From NCBI GenBank assembly GCA_013399015.1, contig VWZX01005778.1, forward strand, positions 51,683-115,682: DNA of 64,000 nt. Direction: 5' to 3'. Source of the stretch: Galbula dea (Eukaryota > Chordata > Aves > Piciformes > Galbulidae). The notes under the pieces were generated by a model, which worked only from the letters and a program-made list of their open reading frames with translations, was not told the DNA's origin and ran no database searches. Shown here piece by piece: positions 58,250 to 64,000 of the stretch; the stretch's first letter is position 1, and every line of letters starts with the position of its first letter. The position numbers and the translations under genes are program-made.

Positions 58250-61115
58250 TTTTATTGAAAATTAATTTCTTTTCTGGGCAACTCATTGCAGCAGCTCATT
58301 AACTGTTTCCACTAGAAGCCCCTTCTTTCAAGAAATTGTTATGTAACATCCACACCTCCTCCCAACAGTTCAGAGTAAGAACCATCAAAGAATAAAACCC
58401 TCATGTAGAACAGCCCACAATGAATTTTTAAGGTAGCATACAGAAAGATCATATCAAGTGATAAAACATTTTTCAGTTAGCCTAGACATACTATTTTGGG
58501 GCTGAGATTCTGTAAAGAAAGACAACACAGTCACAGGATACTGTATTTATTCAATTTTACAATTATGTCAAACTCCTATGAAAAGTTACACAGTCTTTTC
58601 AAATTATCCTCATAGTAATGCTTGAGTGAGTTCCAGTTGAGGAAACACTCCCATTACATATTGCTTAAGTCAGTACACTAAAAACTGAAGTTCAGTAAAA
58701 CTGGTGAAATGAGCTTTAATTTATAGCTGAAGCAGTTTGTATGTAGTATTTATTTATAGTACAAATAAACCTTGTGTACCTGTTTACACTGAAGGGTTCA
58801 CAGACAATGCAACACTTTCACAGTTACTTCAAGTCATGTTAAATAAATTCCATTTAAAAACACTTTTATGGTAGCATGCCATGTGTCACAAAGCAATCAT
58901 TTGTACTCCAAAATATGATTGAGTGAGAATTTCTCCTCTGCCCTCAAATACTGCTACAAAAAATCTGAACTTTGAAGTAGAACTCTACTGAGAGGCAAGT
59001 ATAACCGAAGCATAAGCCAGCTAAAAATAACTGAATCAGGATTTTTCTAAAGAGTGGATGTCTTCTCTGTTAAAAATATTCCAGGAAAAGATACCTACCA
59101 TGCTTGGCAGAACATGTTTGTATTTTAAAAAGAGCTATGGAGCATCTGTCAGCCTTAATTAGGTTTGGGACTGCTCTGTGGTGAAGCAGATGCTCAAGTC
59201 AGAGCAGCCAACTGCATATTGTGCATGAAGTTACAGGCTGGAAAAAATGAATGATTTTTAGTCCTCCAGGTGCAAGGAAGCACCTTTCACTCTGTTGTAA
59301 ACTATTTCCAAACTTATCAGGTTGTCTGAAGAAAGAGTCAATACACTTTCTCAGTACCTATGTACATACATAGGCATTGAAGCTCATTTCACAAACATTT
59401 AACTACTCTAAAGGTCAGTGTTCTTTCAGCTACTATTCATTAGACTTGCTGAATATGGAGCTGCATTTAACACTATTTACATGAAATTTAAGTGAGAGAA
59501 AACTACAAGGACAAAGAAGCTTCCTCTTGAAAAGTGCAAGTGTACTAAATTATTTGTTCAAACATTCTACGTAGTGGGAGAACATGATAAAATTGGTAAT
59601 ATTACAATAAAAGCCATAGCTGCAGATAATGGGATACATTATCTTTGCCAGGTGAGGTTCAGAGCTCTCACAGGTAAGCACATTTTCCAGTGTGGCAAAA
59701 ATATCTACCCATCTGTGAAACAGAAGTACCCACTTCCACTGTCTGGTTCTCCTGATTCACCTCTACTCCACTAAGAAAAGTGATGACACACAGTTTTGAT
59801 CTACTGGCCATGCACTTTGTGGCTCTTCTACTGACATGAAGAGGTCCATGGCATGGCTTCTTCAATTGAGAATGGCTATAGACTTATGAGAGGAGTACAG
59901 AAGATTCTGGTGCATATTCCAGACAGATAAAATTGTTAGCAGTTACATATGCAGCAGAAAAAAAAAAAAAGAAAAGACATCACTAAGCTGTGGCAACCTT
60001 CTCTAAATTTAAACAGTGCTACATATTTCATGGGTTTGCAAATGACTAATCTTTGAAAAGAGAGGCATTGGTGACAGTTCCATGTAGAAGATACACTAAG
60101 AATTGAAAATCTAATTATGGAAGGTTTACATCACATTTTACCATCTGCTCTTCTAAGTAAGAGTTATAATTAGTATATACTGCTTTTACATTGTGTTATT
60201 TAATATTCTAAGGCCACTACATTAATCTGGAAGCCTGACTTCTCTGTAACAGAACACAGCTGGACTGACAGTACACACACTTCTTTAAGAAAGTTTTTTT
60301 TTCTTTTTAAACTTAATTTGACTTCTTGAGGAGTAAGCTTAATCTTTAAAAGCAGATTATGTCCTCAAGCATGCACCACTTCCACCTCAGTATCACTATG
60401 GTTTGTCCATAAATAATTTAAAATTAATACAATTAGGACAAAAACCCAACTAGCCCATAAACCTGCAATCAAAAAACAACTTGCCGAACAATGCCACAGC
60501 CCCCTAGCCCTGCAACACTGTTCCCTATTCTCTCTGTTATGCTATCTTCCAGTAACAAACAGAAAAGCTAATAAATAATGGAGGAAACATTTTCTTTTTG
60601 TCATGTATTTGTATGTAAATGCCATCTTTAGATGAACGCATTCTTTTGATGTTAAAGAGCAGCACCTTTATTTCTAAGGGACAGAGCTGGTTATTCTAAT
60701 AACTTGAGATGGATTTTCGAATAGTTTCCTGGAAAAGTAGTTCTAAACCACTCAAACATTTTCTGACATCAATTAACTTATTACTGTACTCTTGCTATAA
60801 TTACTAGATGAACTCCAATGCATATTTTATCAGGGAAGAATTTTAGGTTTAATTTTAATACCCTAATTTCACTAAAAATAATTTCAAGGCACCCTTGTAA
60901 CAAGCCCACTCCAGTACTTGTATCAAAATCCCAAAAATACTGTAACGGTACAAGCTTACTGAATCCATTATCCCATTCAGGATAAAGGTTTATATTTTTC
61001 TGTATCCACCAAGTTAAATGAAGTCCACTCTTCAGACAGCAGACCTGGCTACAACATCCTAAATCGTGCAAAACAAAACAGTAAACTACAACTTAAACTT
61101 GCAGCTGCAATAAAA
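58250..61115 (-). other. TRIM23: TRIM23 3'UTR (probable extent)
   Basis: This lies downstream of the TRIM23 stop on the minus strand. An AATAAA (plus TTTATT near 58250) marks a possible distal cleavage site; others occur near 58547 and 58750, so the true 3'UTR may be shorter. No transposon is obvious, which is notable in this window. Confidence 0.4.
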
Positions 61116-63553
61116 TTAAGCCACATCCAGGACACCAGCAGCCACTAACTGTCTTGAAAGCCAGTCTAATCCTTCATAAAGTCCTGTACCACTCCGGGCA
61201 TCACAACCCTGAATATACCAGCTACGGCCACAGCAGAGTTTGTGGAGACTCAGGAGTTCTGTGATTTCTTCCACTGGAAGCGCACCCGCTACATCCTGCA
61301 ACAGAATCAAATAAAAGACTCAATAACTCTTCAGTATTACATTTCAACTATTTTGGGTTTTAATTTAAGACTTAGACTGAAGCTACAGGTGACATAAAAG
61401 CTAACTAAAACAGCTATGCATTTACTACTTGCTACCATAAAACAAAACCTGTTTGTTGACTGCTAAGAACTCTAGGATCATTTATTTTACCAGTTTTAAT
61501 CATCAGGAAAACATCTGCATTTTACACCTTTCAAATTACCATTCCTTACCCATAGCAAAGGTTTCAGAAAGGTGAAATTTGATACACAGAGGCAAAGAGT
61601 AGCAGAGTGAAAAAAAAAAAAATCACAAGTACCTGCTTATTAGCAAATATCAAGAGCAAGGCATCCCGCAATTCCTTCTCTGTTAATAATTTTGCAAGTT
61701 CACTGTGTGCTTCACTGACCCTGTCTCTGTGACTGCTATCAACAACAAACACCACCGCTATGAAAGAAAGAGATAAATGTTTTAAACACAGTCAAATATA
61801 AACTTGGTCAAATTAGGTTTTAATTTACACAATCTTTTTTTCTATTTGAAGTTTTTCATCAGTGCACAACTTCAATTTCAAACCCAGTATGACTGAGAAA
61901 TGCTTTATACTTATATATACTTATACTAAATGTAAAGTATACTTCAGACAAAAATGTAGAATTCATCCTAAAACAGGGAAAAAATTCTGAATTTTTTTGC
62001 CTAGTCTATATAAAGGCTGTGATACTTTAACTACTTAGGTCTAAAACCAGATTTACTATGTGTGGACTGAGTATCTCAGTTAAAATAACTTCTTGATGCA
62101 TTTATACTCAATCAACTCCCACACTACTGTTCCTGCTTCCCTTAATTGGCTGCAAAAGCTACAGGTTCAGCCAAATCAGCATAGCTTCCTTCAGCTGCAG
62201 ACTACACAATCCAGAGAAGACTGCTGGGGACCTGACACAGCAGCAGTAGATTTTCCTATCCACTACAGAAGGTGCCCAAGATGCCAGAAAGACTGAGGAA
62301 TCAGTGAGGCAGAGCTAGAGGACAGAACTAAGACTCAGCTTTTGCAGTAAAAAAACCCCACCAAAACTAAACAAAAACTTTCTGCAAGTATGCACCAGGT
62401 TAACTGCTTAGATTTCTCCTCAACATAAAATTCCTCAAGACAGGTATGATTCCATGCAACTGGTGTTCACATAGTTAAGTTTTAAGAGGACAGCAGAAAT
62501 CCCAAAGGACAAGTTTTAAAAGTTTGGAAAGAGGAACGATTTAAAATGTTAAAGTTTGCAATGAAGGCTGATATCATGCACAAAGTGGATCACAGAAACT
62601 GATGTTTGTCATTCCTAAGGATTTCACATAATTGTGAATAAATTTTGTGAATGAATTAATGAAGAAGAACACCTTTCTAACTTGAAAAACAACTATGGAG
62701 GATTTACAGAGGGACAGAATGAGTTTCTAAGTCAGCACTGTTTAGATTAATATTTTCAAAATCGGTGATCAGATATTACACTACAATACCAAGTCAAAAG
62801 TTACAGAACTTTGTACAATTAAACGTTTAAGTTACCAAGTAAAGGCTCCTAAAGACCAAGTATTTTCACTGCAAGTGCTATTTCATACCTGGCAAGTGCT
62901 GCTTTTCACTATGTGAACTTTGGAACACTGTACCTTGTCCGTTGTCAGCTAGAACCAGTTTAACTAGATTCTGTTTTGTTTGGCTCCATGACTGTCTTGA
63001 TGGATTTATGCACTTTTATCATGCAGCAGTTGCTATGACCAACTGGATTAAAATTTATTAGCTCACGAATCTAGCAGCTGTACTTTGCATTAGATGAACA
63101 ATTTTCTAGTTATAAATTGTTTTTATTAACAATCTTTTGGCTCTGAAATACACGCTAGAGGACAAAATGCAGTTTATAAGTTGTATTAATCTCACCTTGT
63201 GTATTGAGATAATAGTGTTTCCACAATGGCCTCAATTTGTGCTTCCCGCCTACATCCCAAATAGTAAACTTCAAGTTCTTGTATTCTACTGTTTCAACAT
63301 TAAAACCTACAATAAAAATAGTAACGTTTCATAATCTTGTTCTATATGAATATAAAATAATTGAATTTTACAGATAAGTCAAACATTCAGAAAACACATT
63401 ACATTTAAATTGTTGCCACTAACCTATTGTTGGAATTGGCTGCATGAACTCATCTTGCTTTAATTTAAACAAAATAGTTGTTTTGCCAGCTCCATCTAAT
63501 CCTAGAGTGACAACCCGAATTTCCATTTTTGGTCCAATATGTACCCTGTTGTC
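61116..63553 (-). CDS. TRIM23: TRIM23 (ARD1), last four coding exons, ARF domain
   Basis: TRIM23 is a RING-type E3 ubiquitin ligase carrying a C-terminal ARF-family GTPase domain. It acts at Golgi and lysosomal membranes and in autophagy and innate signalling (family knowledge). Minus-strand exons are 63553-63424, 63306-63196, 61757-61633 and 61295-61116, all in phase: 181 residues plus stop. The motifs in order are the P-loop GLDGAGKTT, switch II WDVGGKHKLRPLW, VVFVVDSSHRDRVSEAH, NKQD split across the last intron (FANKQ|DVAGA), and CDARSGTGLYEGLDWL near the C-terminus. The first exon in the window begins DNRVHIGPKMEIRVV. RING, B-boxes and coiled coil lie beyond the right edge, so the gene is incomplete here. 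It converges on PPWD1. Confidence 0.96.
61758..63195. other. TRIM23 intron
   Basis: AT-rich intron between the second and third TRIM23 exons seen here. No transposon or nested gene was found. Confidence 0.5.
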
Positions 63554-64000
63554 CTGGAAGAAACAGGATATACAAAACAAAGACAAATTTAGGAAATATG
63601 TTTAAGATACTTGTCACTATTTGTAAGTGATTAATTGGATGGACTCCAAAAATACAAGGCACAGTAACCAATCACCTCCAGCAATAATATAACCCAAAAT
63701 CTCTCTGTACTGAATCTGTAACTTCTGTCTGAGTAATCATACGCCTTTTAGAAAGACAGCTGATTACACGCTAGTATGTCTGCATATGATACATGGTGGA
63801 AACCTGCCCATCCAGCCATCGGGAGGATGACTTGAATTCGGTAAGTGAAGGAGAGTGGAAACAGGTTCCTCAGCGGAGAAGAGCAAAAAGCTCTCCATAT
63901 CCTCCTTCACCTCCTCAGGTGCCTTTATTGAATAGATATGAGGCCTTGGATCTTCAGAGTTACATGATAGCCAGGGAGAAATTCTGTCTGGGGGATCCAC
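63554..64000. other. TRIM23 intron with an unassigned open frame at the edge
   Basis: This should be intron by gene structure. The minus strand is open from the window edge (64000) to a stop at 63764, 78 codons of normal amino-acid composition (CNSEDPRPHIYSIKAPEEV, FSAEEPVSTLLHLPNSSHP). I do not recognise it. It does not match the TRIM23 protein as I know it. It could be an old transposon or processed pseudogene piece entering from the right. Confidence 0.35.

Noticed and set aside
1..64000. CRISPR arrays, tRNA or rRNA genes, bacterial-type operons
   Set aside because: Spaced direct repeats of CRISPR type, tRNA-like cloverleaf sequences and rRNA segments were looked for by eye and not found. 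Splice structure and CR1 content show a vertebrate genome.

Overview
This is about 64 kb of a vertebrate nuclear genome, almost certainly a bird. It has long AT-rich introns with GT-AG splice sites, a very heavy load of CR1 LINEs (many ending in the typical 'gattctgtgattctgtg' tail) and several avian-type solo LTRs. The gene order (CENPK and PPWD1 head to head, TRIM23 tail to tail with PPWD1) is the conserved vertebrate order of human 5q12. That block is, to my knowledge, on the Z chromosome in birds. The density of CR1 exceeds what I would expect of chicken and would fit a CR1-rich lineage such as woodpeckers, but the species is inference.

Layout. 1-15.5 kb is intergenic and filled with CR1 and LTR copies; it includes one long CR1 broken by two solo LTRs. 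15.55-41.86 kb (minus strand) holds ten coding exons of CENPK, a CENP-A-associated kinetochore protein. Its introns hold an almost unbroken CR1 endonuclease reading frame, a solo LTR with a perfect target duplication, and a CR1-in-CR1 nest. About 44.0-44.55 kb is a CpG-rich bidirectional promoter. 44.55-56.46 kb (plus strand) is the complete PPWD1 gene, 11 exons and 639 codons. Its first intron carries a CR1 copy that keeps a 5' part, and its 3'UTR contains an antisense CR1. 61.1-63.55 kb (minus strand) holds the last four coding exons of TRIM23, which encode its ARF-like GTPase domain; the RING/B-box part lies beyond the right edge.

The host genes are ordinary conserved genes: a kinetochore subunit, a spliceosome-associated cyclophilin and a ubiquitin ligase with a GTPase domain. 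They are neighbours by synteny and do not form a pathway. I did not find a new biological system. The things worth a second look are the nested transposons, several probable assembly faults (single Ns inside repeats and a false 239-bp duplication), a possible 18-nt CENPK exon, and small repeats sitting next to splice sites. No tRNA, rRNA, CRISPR array or bacterial-type feature was seen.
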